Assembly: GCA_027886185.1 (NCBI GenBank)
Contig: WOAB01000761.1
Coordinates: 1,550,001-1,614,000 of the forward strand
Reading direction: 5' to 3'
DNA length: 64,000 bases
Source: Rheum nobile
Lineage: Eukaryota > Streptophyta > Magnoliopsida > Caryophyllales > Polygonaceae
Position numbers and translations under genes: made by a program. Positions 1 through 10,646 of this stretch are shown one piece after another; the stretch's first letter is position 1; each line of letters starts with the position of its first letter. The notes beneath the pieces were generated by a model, which was given only the letters and a program-made list of their open reading frames with translations, was not told where the DNA came from and did not search any database.

Positions 1-1551
1 AAGTACGAGAAGTGGAGAGTCTGCGTCGACTTCACTGACCTTAACAAGGCCTGCCCTAAAGACTGCTTCCCCCTACGTCACATTGACGCCATGGTCGACG
101 CTACCGCCAACCACGAAATACTAACTTTCATGGACGCATTCAGTGGTTACCACCAAATCTAGATGAGTGCAAAGGATCAAGAAAAGACCGCATTCATCAC
201 CAACCAAGGGATCTATTTCTACATGGTCATGTCGTTTGGCCTCAAGAACGCACACGCCACTTACCAAAGACTGGTCAACAGAATGTTCAAAGACCAAATC
301 GACGACACAATGGAAGTCTACATCGATAAGATGTTGGTCAAGTCGAAGAAGGAGGTCGACCACATCCAACATCTAAAGACAACCTTTGAAATCCAAGAGA
401 AATATGACATGAAGATGAATCTTACAAATGTTCCTTTGGAGTCTCATTGGGCAAATTCTTGGGCTACATAGTGACGCAACGGAGGATCGAAGCCAATCCC
501 AATCAAATTAAAGAATATTTGATCTCCAATCCATATGATGCGTGAAATACATTCAAAAGCTGACAGGCAGGGTCGCTGCACTCAACATGTTTATCTCAAA
601 AGCATCAGACATGAATCGCTTGTTCTACGACATCCTGAAGAAAAAAAAGTCATTCGAGTGGACAAGCAAATACGAAGAAGCGTTCCAAGCAAGTTCCAGG
701 GACACCAACGCAGAAGCCGACGCGCTAGCCAATCTCGGCTTCATCATCGATCCCAGAGAATACAAAAGATTCCTTTTCTACACATTGAAGTGCTCGCCAT
801 CAACAAACCATCCGATGCGTCGATCCCGATGTAGGTCAGCTACTCTAACGAATCTGACTCTTGGACCACTCCACTTTATAATTGGCTCAAGCATGGCAAG
901 CTGCCACTCGATAAGAATGAGACACGGCGACATCGTGCCAAGGTGTCCACCTTTGTCCTCAAAGATGACATGTTGTTCAAGTGGTCCACCACCGGATATT
1001 ACCTATTTTCCTTCGCAAGGAAGAAATCTAGAATACGTTGCAGGAATTCCATGACGAGGAATGTGGAAACCATTCAAGGGGAAGAAACCTCGCTTTGTGT
1101 GCCAACAACGTAGAATACCATTGGCCCACTATGAAGAGAGACGCCATCGATTACACGATGAAGTCCAACGCGTGCCAAAGACACGGCTTAGTGTCCCACC
1201 AACTGTACGAAGACCTACATCCCATCTCATCCCCTTGGCCTTTCATGAATTAGGGAATGGACAATTTCGGAATGCTATCGGTTGCGTCTAGCCAACGTGT
1301 CACCATGCTCGCCATGATGGACTATTTTTCCAAATGGACCAAAGACGAAGCATTCAAGGAGAACAAAGATTCACATGTCATCGCGTTTATATGGAAGGAC
1401 ATCCTGAGCAGGTTCGGTGTCCCCGACACCATTGTATGCGACAACGGATCCCAATTCATAAGCAACAAGACGTACGAACTCTACAAGGAGCTATGCATCA
1501 AACTCGTCGCATCAACGCCATGTTATCCTCAACCTAACGGTCAAGCCGAGT
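1..1551 (+). pseudogene. Tat-lineage Ty3/gypsy pol remnant, first part (RT, RNase H, integrase)
   Basis: Decayed retrotransposon polyprotein that enters from beyond the left edge. Bases 1-470 read as reverse transcriptase, with the Tat-type motif DFTDLNKACPKD, MDAFSGYHQI and FGLKNAHATYQRLVN. The catalytic YVDD box is YIDK, so the second aspartate is lost, and a stop follows the HQI motif. About 540-690 gives the connection region (KLTGRVAALNMFISKAS). About 695-760 gives the end of a second, archaeal-type RNase H (DTNAEADALANL), a domain typical of the Tat lineage. Integrase zinc-finger remnants and core follow at 1040-1550 (DNGSQFIS, YPQPNGQAE). Several frameshifts and stops make it non-functional. 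The frame breaks at 1551, where another element inserted, and resumes at 3589. Lineage assignment rests on recognised motifs; the decay is seen directly. Confidence 0.85.
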
Positions 1552-2113
1552 TGATGTGAAACAAGGCACCCAAGGAGCCTCTCTTCACGGCTTGTGCTCG
1601 ATCGTGGCTAGCAAGGCAGGGATTCTTCTCTCCGGGCACCAACTAGACCTTGATGTCTTCTTGAAGGCTCGAACTAGGCGGAAGCAAACGAGAGGGTTCT
1701 TGAGGGGAGCCGAGAAGAACAAGGCCAGGGGAACCTCTAAGGGAGGCTCCTTGCCTGACTTTCATGAATGCAAGAACAAGAGAGTTATGTGAGTAAGAGC
1801 TTTGTTTGATTGAGAGGAAGAGATGAGAAAAGAGTGAGCTTTGAGTTGGAAGATAGATTGGAAAGCTTGGGGAGGTATTCCTCAACCCAATATTGGATTT
1901 CCAATAATAATCTTCAACTAGGTTACAATGAAGCCAACACTTGGCTTAAATACTAAAGACAATTCTCTTGGCCAACAAGGCCTTGCCAACTAGTAGGTCG
2001 TGGCCCATTTGCAAATGGTCCAACACGCCCAAAAAGGAAACAACAATAATAAAGACTACTACTAAACATAGTAAAGCTAGGATAAGAACCCCTAAGTGGG
2101 TCCGGATAGGCAA
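1552..2113 (-). repeat. Element A downstream LTR (homologous part)
   Basis: Direct repeat of 2890-3443 with scattered differences, starting TGATGTGAAAC on the plus strand. Homology stops abruptly near 2113; the following sequence (to about 2271) does not match the other LTR, so the U3 end here is undefined. Confidence 0.75.
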
Positions 2114-2873
2114 AACACATATATTGTGTAGCGCGCCCATTCCCAGAATTCGGAACCATCGTCGTCGTAGCCGGCGAAGTAGTAGAGGGCCATCCCTAAG
2201 CCATGGCTCACGGGCCGGCTAGGAACATGAGGGTCCGGCCGAGACCGAGCTGGGGCGTGTCGGTATCCTACATAAGACATGACTCCAAGAAAACATCAAA
2301 TTCTCAAAGCAAAGCAAGTACAATTTATTCTAACAAGTTTCTAAATCCCACACAAAAGCTAACAAGAGAGAAAGATGTGTTGGAAAAGTTGATGTTAGAC
2401 TTTGCTTCTTTTGTGGAAGATCACATGCAATGGTCAAACTTTGAAGACAAGGAAGCTTTTTGGAAATGGGAATGTTGGACTTTGCTACTTTAGTCCAAGT
2501 CACATGCAAGGTTAAGCTCTTGGAACTAAGCCGATAATGGACACTAGACAAGAAAGTGTTTTTCGAAAGTGGATGTTGGACTTTCCTCTTTGGTGGAAGT
2601 CACATTCAATGGATAAGAGACATGGGAATTGGGGACTTCATCAACCTTTGAACAAGGCAAGGGTACGGCTGGTGGTTATGGAAGCAAGGAAGGCAGTGGT
2701 AGGGTGGCAAGCGGCGAAGGTGCGGTGGTCGGTGGTGGTGACAAGGCGGCGGAAGGCAATTTTTTTGGTGGTTTGGGCTGAAATTTTGTGGAGATGATGG
2801 GAATGGAAAGGGGAGTTGGAAAATGAGTGAAATAAAGAAAAATGAGAGAAAAAGATGCACTTACTTTGCCGTT

Positions 2874-2887
2874 GAGCACTGATACCA
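2874..2887 (-). other. Primer binding site of element A (initiator tRNA-Met type)
   Basis: Minus strand reads TGGTATCAGTGCTC two bases from the LTR edge, matching the 3' end complement of initiator tRNA-Met for the first nine bases. It fixes the element's orientation. Confidence 0.8.
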
Positions 2888-2889
2888 GC

Positions 2890-3583
2890 TGATGTGAATC
2901 AAGGTACCCAAGGAGCCTCTCTTCACGGCTTGTGCTCGATCGTGGCTAGCAATGATTCTTCTCTCCGGTCACCAACTAGACCTTGATGTCTTCTTGAAGG
3001 CTTGAACTAGGCGGATGCAAATGAGAGGGTTCTTGAGGGGATCCGAGAAGAACAAGGCCAAGGGAACACAAAGGGAGGTTCCTTGGCTAACTTTCGTGAA
3101 TGCAAGAACAAGAGAGCTATGTGAGTAAGAGCTTGGTTTGATTGAGAGGAAAAGATGAGAAAATAGTGAGTTTTGAGTTGGAAGATAGATTGGAAAGCTT
3201 GGGGAGGTATTCCTCAACCCAAGATTGGATGTCCAATTCAATAATCTTCAAGTAGGTTACAATGAAGCCAACACTTGGCTTAAATAATAAAGACAATTCT
3301 CTTGGCCAACAAGGCCTTGCCAACTAGTGGGTCGTAGCCCATTTGCAAATGGTCCAACACACCCAAAAAGGAAACAACAATAATAAAGACTACTACTAAA
3401 ATAGTAAAGCTAGGATAAGAATCCCTAAGTGAGTCCGGATAGGCGCGCCATGGGGCGCGGATATTGATGGCATACATCACGACCAATGGCAAGACAAGTA
3501 ATCACGTCGAAGGCATCAAGCAAAGGCATCAGGGTGCCAAGGGCGTAAGAACTAAGGTGTGAGGGCAATGCCGATGGCTATCA
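2890..3583 (-). repeat. Element A upstream LTR
   Basis: A 694-bp repeat running from TGATGTG to GGCTATCA (plus strand), abutting target duplication CGAGT at 3584-3588. The last 140 bp (U3 end, 3444-3583) is absent from the other LTR. A TATA-like TATTTAAGCC lies in the shared part on the minus strand, near 3275-3290. Confidence 0.8.
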
Positions 3584-3588
3584 CGAGT

Positions 3589-4062
3589 CCATCAACAAAG
3601 TTATTATCCATAACCTGAAGAAATGGCTCAAAAAGGCGAAAGGCTTGTGGGCGGATGAGTTACCCTCTATCTTATGGTCAGATTGCCCAACTCCAAAGAC
3701 TGCGACATGTAAAACACCTTTCTCGTTTGTATTCAGTAGTGAAGTTATCCTACCCGTCGAAGTGCAGGTACCTATAGCTCGCTATCACTCCCTCACGGAA
3801 GAAATAATACATCACTAATGGCGTTCATGCTAGACACCGTCGATGAGCTATGCGACAACGCTGTGACCAAGATGGCGACTTACCAACAAGGGAGCGTTGT
3901 CGGCTCATCAGCTGCAATCACCTTCCTTTTTGCTGCAGAAGTCTTCGACGACGGCGAGTCCAGAGCAATAATCTTTGCCGAACCCAACGCCTCCGCTTTT
4001 GTTCCAAGAGATTCTTCCCAGAGAGGCGTGCGATCGACCTCTCACCGCGGGCTGCTGTCAGG
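3589..4062 (+). pseudogene. Tat-lineage integrase C-terminal remnant, second part
   Basis: Continuation of the 1-1551 pseudogene after the element A insertion. The reading resumes with SINKVI, then LKKWLKKAKGLWADELP and SEVILPVEV, the usual C-terminal half of a Tat integrase. A change of frame at about 3816 leads to LDTVDELCDNAVTKMATYQQ, the conserved helix after the core. Bases after about 3900 no longer match integrase clearly. It is non-functional. Confidence 0.75.
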
Positions 4063-5696
4063 ATAGCGCAACATAGTAAGCAAACGACTAGTCCAAAAAT
4101 CACCCAAATGTATACCTGTAGGAACGAACATGTGCATTTGGTCACAGAGGTTGAAGGCATCGACATATTGAGAGGATTAGATGCCAGGAAGTTGGTGTTC
4201 TTGAAAGATCTGTCAGCCTCAGGGAGAGCAAGCAACACTTGGGTTTTCGCCTCAAAGTCAGATTCTTCAGGCTCCTCCGGATCAGGAACCGAAACAAGAC
4301 ACATGTGAGCAAAAAGGTAAGAAGATGTCCAACAAAGAAACTAATACGACAAATACGATACATGTCGTCCTCCTGTCTGTGAGCAAGAAGGAACAATTGA
4401 CACCCGCCTCGAGCGATTTCCACTCCACGAAGAAGAAGCGAGACCTCCACCCGCCGTCATTGACATTTAGGTTCAAAGCGATCACTAGTCTACCATGCCG
4501 AAGGTGCAATTAAAACCTAGAAGACCCTCAATTGCTCAAGTAATAAGAGTACCACAAAGCATCAAAGTCGAATCGACATCGACGCCAAAAACCAATAGGT
4601 CGGTCACTCTCAACAGACGCCATGCGTGAGGCATGACTTGACAAGGAGCAAGTTTTAGGACGGCCAAGAAGTTCCGGACAAGGTTTGAAAAAGGAAAAGA
4701 ATGACCAATTCAGAAGGGATAGTCGAAACAAATCCAACCTACTTGACACCAGTCGACACGTTTGCAAGGACGCGGGAGTCGCGCCACTGCCCCAGCAAGA
4801 AACGGACCCACTTCCAAGATCGTTTCCAACTCCAATTGGGTCAAACTACCGGCTAGAGAATCCTCTGGGCTCAAAAGCTCTAAGGGGTTGAAGTCGCTAT
4901 CTTCTTCGTTGGGGCTACATGACGTGATCCGATTCCTTTTGGATCTCGAAAACACCATGGAAGAGGAGACGATAAAAAATGGTAAGAATTTAAAATTTTA
5001 CCTTGGAAAGAAGAGAACATTTTGTAGGAAGAAGAAGTAGTAAAAAGTGAATTCACTGGCTGCCATATTAAAGAGATGAAACCGACTGACGTGATGGACA
5101 AAACGATGGTCCACTAAGAATCCACCACATCGCCTCCACCTGTAAGAAAATCGGCAAAAGAAATATTACGTTGGAGAGAGAAAGGAAAGTTAACCGTTCA
5201 ATTGAAACCACTCCAATCGGCCCAGTAGTCTAAGGATGGCAGAAGTGTTGAAGCCTGGGCGGAGACCACAAAGGAATTGCGAGACATTATGAGACATTGG
5301 AGGAGATCTCAGACGACCGGTAGACGACTCGACGACTCCCACGAACCACGGGCAGTTTTTACTAGATTAGTTGAGAATTTTGTATAAATATTAGAGGATC
5401 TTTTATGTAACACACAACATCAGCATTTACAAGATATAAGCATTACCCTACTTCTCTTGAATATTTCTCGGTGAAAGGAATTTCTCTTCGATTGTGTTCT
5501 TTGCTCAAACATTTAAGCGTCCGACGACAAAGTTCTTTGACTCGTTAATCTTCTCATTCTAAGGAGATAAGATTGTTCTCGTGTTTATTCGATTTCTTTT
5601 ATTTCGTTGTCATTTGATTTGGATTATCTTGATATTATGATCTTGATGTTGTCTAGTTACCCCATTTAAGAGATTTAGGTCGGTTCGATCTTTTCA
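4063..5696 (+). other. Probable Tat 3' non-coding region and LTR remnant
   Basis: No convincing gene. The segment follows the integrase remnant and ends with promoter-like and polyadenylation-like sequence of the kind found in an LTR R/U5 region. Without a second copy in the window the LTR edges cannot be fixed. Short open frames at 3850-4308 and 4762-5040 show no family signature. Confidence 0.4.
5381..5391 (+). promoter_or_regulatory. TATA-like box in putative Tat LTR
   Basis: TGTATAAATAT, followed about 30 bp later by a likely transcript start region (TTTTATGTAACAC). Placement suits an LTR promoter; this is inference from sequence only. Confidence 0.4.
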
Positions 5697-6298
5697 TCCC
5701 AAACCAATTACCACCAAATCCAGATGAGTCCAGAGGATCAAGAAAAGACCGCCTTCATCACCAACATCGGGGCCAACCAAGGGATCTATTGCTATAAGGT
5801 CATGTCGTAAGCTTTGGCGGATTTTGTGGCCGATTTTAGCCCAACTTACGAAGAATAAATAACAGAAGAGTTGTTGCAAGTCGAGAACCCTACTCCCATG
5901 AAGCGGACTTTGTAAGCCGAAGACACCTCCAATCAGCATGACGTCGGACTAGTGGTTGTCCTAATATTGCCATAGAGGGATAAGCTAGCCCATGCTGTGA
6001 GATGCGAATTCAAAACAACAAACAATGAGGTAGAATACGAAGTACTCGTGGATGACATCACTTTAGCCAAGGAGACAGGCGTGAAGAATGTAGAAGTAAT
6101 ATGCGACTTCATGCTCATAGTGAACCAAATAAATGGAGTGTGTGTGGCATGCGACTCCAATATGACGGCTATCTGGAAGTCGTATGTGACTTCATTAAGT
6201 CTTTTGACACATTCAACATCAAGCAGGTTCCTAGGGATACCAACGTTGAAGCTGATGCGTGTCAAACTGAATTAAAATCCACTCTCGTGACTTCCTAA
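5697..6298 (+). pseudogene. Second Tat-lineage fragment: RT piece fused to archaeal-type RNase H
   Basis: Bases 5700-5810 repeat the RT segment seen at 140-240 (MSPEDQEKTAFIT, YKVMS), then jump at about 5808 to ALADFVADF and on to FKTTNNEVEYEVLVDD and LAKETGVKNVEVICD, the second RNase H of Tat elements. The rest of RT and the first RNase H are missing, so this is an internally deleted copy distinct from the one at 1-4062. A stop and frameshifts are present. It ends where Athila LTR sequence begins at about 6299. Confidence 0.75.
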
Positions 6299-6395
6299 AT
6301 CCAACCTAATCTTAGGATTTCTATGATAGTTAGTAATCCACAAGACAAATTAAGACGCTCTCGCAATAATAAATCTCAGGTTCAAATCCTAGGAA

Positions 6396-7383
6396 TCTGA
6401 TAGAAGTTATTACCTCTCGGACTCAAACCCTATTTGACTACCTATTAACGTTATCACCTCTCGGTCTCAAACCCTAATAGGATCCAATTCACATAAGCTA
6501 CTATGGGCATTAAGCACACTAGGAATTAATCAACAAAGTTTCAAAGTTCCATTCAGACAAATATGAAACAAGTCAACCTACGCATAGCTGGGATCACCCT
6601 AACCCTAAAAATATGGAATTAGCCATACATGCTTAGAGAAGCAATAAAAAACATCTTAAGAACAAATAAAATCATTAAAGTAGTTTAAAAGAAGAAAATA
6701 CTTGATCAAATCCAGGAAAATAGTCTCCAATCTTAAGAAATCTTTAAAAGAACTCCAGAAACACTCTAGGGCTAAAACGACGAAGTAGAGAATGAAGCAA
6801 AGAAGTCTAAAAATTAATCCCTAAAAAAGTATTTAAACAATCTAAAAATAGTCATGGGTCGAAGCCCAAACGTTCAAAAAAGTACATGGTGCACAGTCTA
6901 AGGCACAATCCGTGCAATGGACACTGCACGGACTCCTTCTTTACAGAGGGGGAATGCATGGACCATACAGTTGAGTGCACGGTCCAGTTGTGGAGTGTGC
7001 AGTTGATGGTGCACGACCTCCTTCTTTGTCGAATGTAAACGCACGGACCATGCACAAAAACGCACAGTCTAGTTGTGGGTCGTGCACTTCTTCTGTTCCT
7101 CGTGCCAGTTCCACTTTTCTTCTCATCAGTCCCTGTTGTCTTGTTCTTGGCTTGACTTTTCCTCGTTCCAGCCCGAATATCTCCACCCATCACGTCTCGT
7201 ACCATAGCTCTTGAGGGATGACTCCAACGCCCATTGTTTCACCTGAAATACGCAATAAACTAATGTAGACTCTATGCTAGGGAAAATGATGGAACTAACT
7301 AATAAATGCCAAAAATAAACATGAAATAAACAAAACTAATGTCTAAATGCATGCCCTAAATATGTATAAAATGGATTCTATCA
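6396..7383 (-). repeat. Athila downstream LTR (left edge uncertain)
   Basis: The right edge is well placed: plus-strand GGATTCTATCA at 7373-7383 followed by the complement of a polypurine tract. The left edge is a guess at TGATAGAAG (6396); another TGATAG at 6328 is possible. There is no second copy to compare. It contains several GCACGG-type imperfect palindromes at 6887-7090. Confidence 0.5.
6887..7090 (-). repeat. Cluster of GCACGGnCCGTGC-like imperfect palindromes in Athila LTR
   Basis: About seven dispersed units related to GCACGG-A/T-CCGTGC, for example around 6928, 6951, 6993, 7018, 7049 and 7083. They are separated by unrelated sequence of irregular length, so it is not a tandem array. 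Cleaner copies occur in the same element at 10300-10442 and in its fragment at 20046-20120. Confidence 0.6.
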
Positions 7384-8699
7384 AAATCCCCCAAGCCTAA
7401 CCTTTGCTTGTCCTCAAGTAATGACATAACCAACGAATCCTCAAAATATGCTAAGGTTGTTTTCATTCAAGAGACAAGTGAGCAACGGCAATGAAAATCC
7501 AAACATAAGGCAAGTGCAATCATAACATGCTTTACAACCAATGATAGAAAAGTAGCTAGCTCATCTACTCCAAACCTCACAAGGATAAAGATATCAAGGC
7601 ACTCCAACTCATGTGTTTGGGTTTGTATTTCGCTCAGTTCGCTACTTTGAATGCTAAACTACCATAGGCTTACAACAATGTCATACATCTCCACTACTAG
7701 AGACCATGTACATAACAAAAATCATGAGGTTTTTACGAGGTTGTATTGGGTCCAAGGTGTAAGAGTAAGGTAAGTATATATTTAGGCCATGTGGTGCTAA
7801 ATCCGGGAAAAAGGAAGCCTAGATGACACCAAGCTTAAAAGTCTCCTACATTCCAATTTTTTGTCCTTCACACCCATACAACACTTCTTTTCTTTTCTTT
7901 TTTTTCTTTTTCTTCTTTTTTTTACAACAAAGAAGAAGGAAGGGCAAATAGCACAAAAAATCATATTCAACCACTAACATATGCAACTTCCCCCAAGCTT
8001 GGCTCAAATCCACTCTAGGAAAACAAATCAACTATCCTAATCCTAGATGGGTAGGATGAATAAATAAGCTCGGTATGCTTTTGTAGAACTGTAAAAAAAA
8101 GGCATTTAAGGCACAAAGGGGCTTCAAACAGAGGAAAACATATATAGGTGGTCAAGGATAATGGGCTATTGTAAAACAATGCCTCAATTATATTAATGTT
8201 ATGTACATAAATCATAAGTGTAACCTTGAAAAAGGTTCTAATGCAAGTTCTAGAGATAGCAAGAAAAGAGAGATTCACACACAATGAGAATAAAAGGCCA
8301 TGACTCATACAATTATAGTGCAAAAAGGCAAGAAAGCACACCGGCTTTTTGTCTAGAGCTTTGGTTCTAACTATTTTCAATCAAGGGTCACATGCTTAAA
8401 CCAATTGCCAAGAGTTTGAAATTTTCATAATCATGCACACAAAGCAATTTTAATATCAATAATTGAAACATGTTAAGAAGGCTCATGGGTCATGCATCAC
8501 AAGAAAAACAAGAAAAAGATCAAACCAGGGAGTCAAATCCAACATCCAAAATGCGAGTATGCAATGCATGAAAACATTATCAAAAAACTGAAAAATGCAA
8601 TGTGACAAATAAAAGACAAAAACATAATGCAACTGAATCTAGAATGAACAAATATGAAAATGCAAGTCTACATGTGAATTGCACCCCACATGCTAAACC
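7384..8699 (-). other. Athila polypurine tract and 3' non-coding region
   Basis: Minus strand GGCTTGGGGGATTT (7384-7397) directly abuts the LTR and is a good polypurine tract. The rest is AT-rich with no recognisable gene. A pyrimidine run at 7883-7923 on the plus strand is low-complexity sequence. A 121-aa open frame at 8015-8380 has no family signature. Confidence 0.5.
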
Positions 8700-9418
8700 C
8701 TACATTGTCCCAATGTAGAAAAATAACAAAAGAGGGAGAAACTCACAGAGTCAGTCTACTGCGGTGGTGGCAGGGGTGGGTTGTTCGGGTCGAATTTGTA
8801 CCCCAACATGTGGAAGTACATCTTCTGAATCATTGCGCTCTTTCAGGCCCGTATCTCCTCCAAGGTAGCAAGGCGATGCACCAAATCCACGCGGTTGTCC
8901 TCCCGGGAAGTGGAGGCCGCAGTTGTAGAAGGTCCACCCTTCTCGGAGTGGCGAGGAGGTGCAGCGATAGGGGAGTCTTGTTGTGAAGGAGCGGGCTCTT
9001 TGTCATCGAAGCAGAAGCCTGCAACCTGATCTGGGGGCGGCGGCGGTCATCCGATCTAAGACTAGTACCAGTTTGCTTGTATGCTGACAGGTGTACGAAT
9101 GGGGTCAGGCAAACGGTAAGTGTCCCTCGTTGCGTTGAAGCACAATCTAACACCCCTGAGCATGAAGAACGATAATGGGTAAGAGATGTCTATCAGAGAG
9201 ACATTGGGGGTCGGCCTGTACAGGCTCAAGTCTATGCCAAAGTGTCTGGCCAAGGGGGCAATCATGCCCCTGATACAGATGCCACATTTTGCCTTGGCGG
9301 AATTCAAATCCAGTTGAATGGACAGCCGATAGCCCATGTTTATCGGCTCTCCCTCGATCATGGCCTTCAGCATCATAAGCTCACCACACCTCACATTTCC
9401 GCCATGGCTACTAGACAA
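8700..9418 (-). pseudogene. Athila env-like third ORF remnant
   Basis: Minus-strand frame 9418-9062 (118 aa) contains CGELMMLKAMIEGEPINMGY and GICIRGMIAPLARHFGID, resembling the conserved core of the Athila ORF1/env-like plant transposon protein family. A change of frame near 9062 leads to a lower-complexity tail down to about 8700 (PPPPDQ, then TLEEIRA). Location after integrase and before the LTR fits the third ORF of Athila elements. Its role in the family is unproven and this copy is broken. Assignment is from motif resemblance only. Confidence 0.5.
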
Positions 9419-9469
9419 GCACTATGGAAACTTGAACAAGTCAAAACGAGCAAAAATCCAAAAACAAAC

Positions 9470-9590
9470 TATCGCGCCAAAGGCATGCCACAAATTGATC
9501 TATCCCGCCAAAGGCCTAAAGCATGAACTTCTATCCCACCAAGGGCCTAAACGAATGAACAATGAAGTACAAAAATCCCGCCAAGGGCCT
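9470..9590 (-). repeat. Dispersed TCCCGCCAAGGGCCTA repeats
   Basis: Four related units near 9472, 9503, 9535 and 9573, variants of CCCGCCAARGGCCTA, spaced about 30-40 bp. They lie in Athila non-coding sequence. Confidence 0.6.
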
Positions 9591-9789
9591 ACGACAACTA
9601 GCATGTTGGGTAATAGATGACGTTAGAAATTCAAGAAAACGACAAAATAGTAAACAAGTTAATCAGATCAATTTATCCGGGCAAAAAATCAAATTACCCA
9701 ACTCATGCAAATATACAAATACCCAAAATCAAGCAAATTAGTAAACCCCCAAATTAAAACAAGCGAGAACAAGAAGAGTGGGGAATACT

Positions 9790-10260
9790 ACCTTTAAATG
9801 CGGATGGGATCGGGCGGCTTGGGTGGTGTGGTTGGGTCCGAGCGGGTCGTGTGGGTGCGATCCAGGTCTGACTGGGGCGTGGGTGGTTCGAGCAGGTGGG
9901 GCAGGCTAGTTGCGAGGTCGCGCGGGTACGGCTCGTGGTGGTGGATCTGGAATGGATGTGGGTCATGGATATGGGGCGCGGTGTGGTTGCAGGTGGTGCA
10001 GTTTGGAGGTGTGCAATAGGTGGTGTGGTCGGTGGTAGTGGGTCAGTAGGTGATGCGATGGGTTCGAAGGAGGGTAAGAGAGTGAGGTGGTTTGGGGGGT
10101 GAGTAGGAGAGGGATGGTGAGGGAGAGACGAGGGTGCGACTAGGAGGTGTGAGAGAGATTGGGATCATTGGTGGGGGTAGCTGATAGTTTAACAGAGAAG
10201 GGAAAAGAAAGAAAGGAGAGGGAAAGAAAGAAAAATAAAAGAAAGAAATATCGGCGTATT
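9790..10260 (-). other. Strongly strand-biased G-rich block and purine tract
   Basis: The plus strand at 9798-10180 is rich in GGG and GTGG runs with few C-runs. It is followed at 10190-10250 by an almost pure A/G tract. On the element's sense (minus) strand this is C- and pyrimidine-rich. Open frames here are by-products of composition. Confidence 0.5.
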
Positions 10261-10299
10261 TTTTTTTTTTTGAATCATAGATTTTTTATTAAAAAAAAG

Positions 10300-10442
10300 T
10301 GCACGGTTCGTGCATAAATTGCATGGGCTGTGCAAAGCGGTGATTTCCGAGCGAGAATATGCACGGACCGTGCGTAAAAGCATTCTATAAACAGTTATTA
10401 TGTTAATGCACGAGTCGTGCGTTTTAATGCACGGTTCGTGCA
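10300..10442 (-). repeat. Palindromic GCACGG-type repeats, Athila internal
   Basis: Five units: GCACGGTTCGTGC (10302 and 10429), a degenerate GCATGGGCTGTGC (10322), GCACGGACCGTGC (10362) and GCACGAGTCGTGC (10408). Most have 5-6 bp self-complementary arms around a 1-3 base centre. Confidence 0.7.
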
Positions 10443-10646
10443 TTGCTCACTGGAATGTTTTTTTTAAAGGAATGAGTGGATGAAGGGAAGAAAAATATAC
10501 ATACCTTGGGTTGCCTCCCAAGAAGCGCTAATTTTAGGTTGTTAGTCTGACCTTCTATCTGCTTCACTTACTCGGATCAAGAATGTCAATGGAAAAAACC
10601 TCCTCAATCGGATTCCCATCTAGGTATTTCTTCAAACATTGACCAT

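Larger units (their letters stand above)
1552..3583 (-). mobile_element. Small non-autonomous LTR retrotransposon (element A) inserted in the Tat integrase
   Basis: A 2.03 kb element on the minus strand, flanked by the 5-bp target duplication CGAGT (1547-1551 and 3584-3588). Removing it and one duplication lets the Tat integrase frame run on. It has two direct repeats (about 1552-2113 and 2890-3583), and a minus-strand primer binding site (TGGTATCAGTGCTC) directly inside the upstream repeat. The interior is only about 0.7 kb, with a proline-rich leader (about 2680-2870 read on the minus strand) and no protease, RT or integrase, so mobilisation must have relied on another element. LTR and leader resemble the 5.5 kb element at 53465-59000. 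Bases 2388-2620 hold three imperfect repeats built around GTTGGACTTTSCTCTTTGG-like sequence. Confidence 0.8.

Noticed and set aside
2114..2271. Treating this as the true U3 end of element A's downstream LTR
   Set aside because: It does not align with the end of the other LTR and no polypurine tract lies beside it.
8015..8380. 121-codon minus-strand frame as a gene
   Set aside because: Lies in AT-rich Athila 3' non-coding sequence, Cys/Phe/Leu-rich by composition, no signature.
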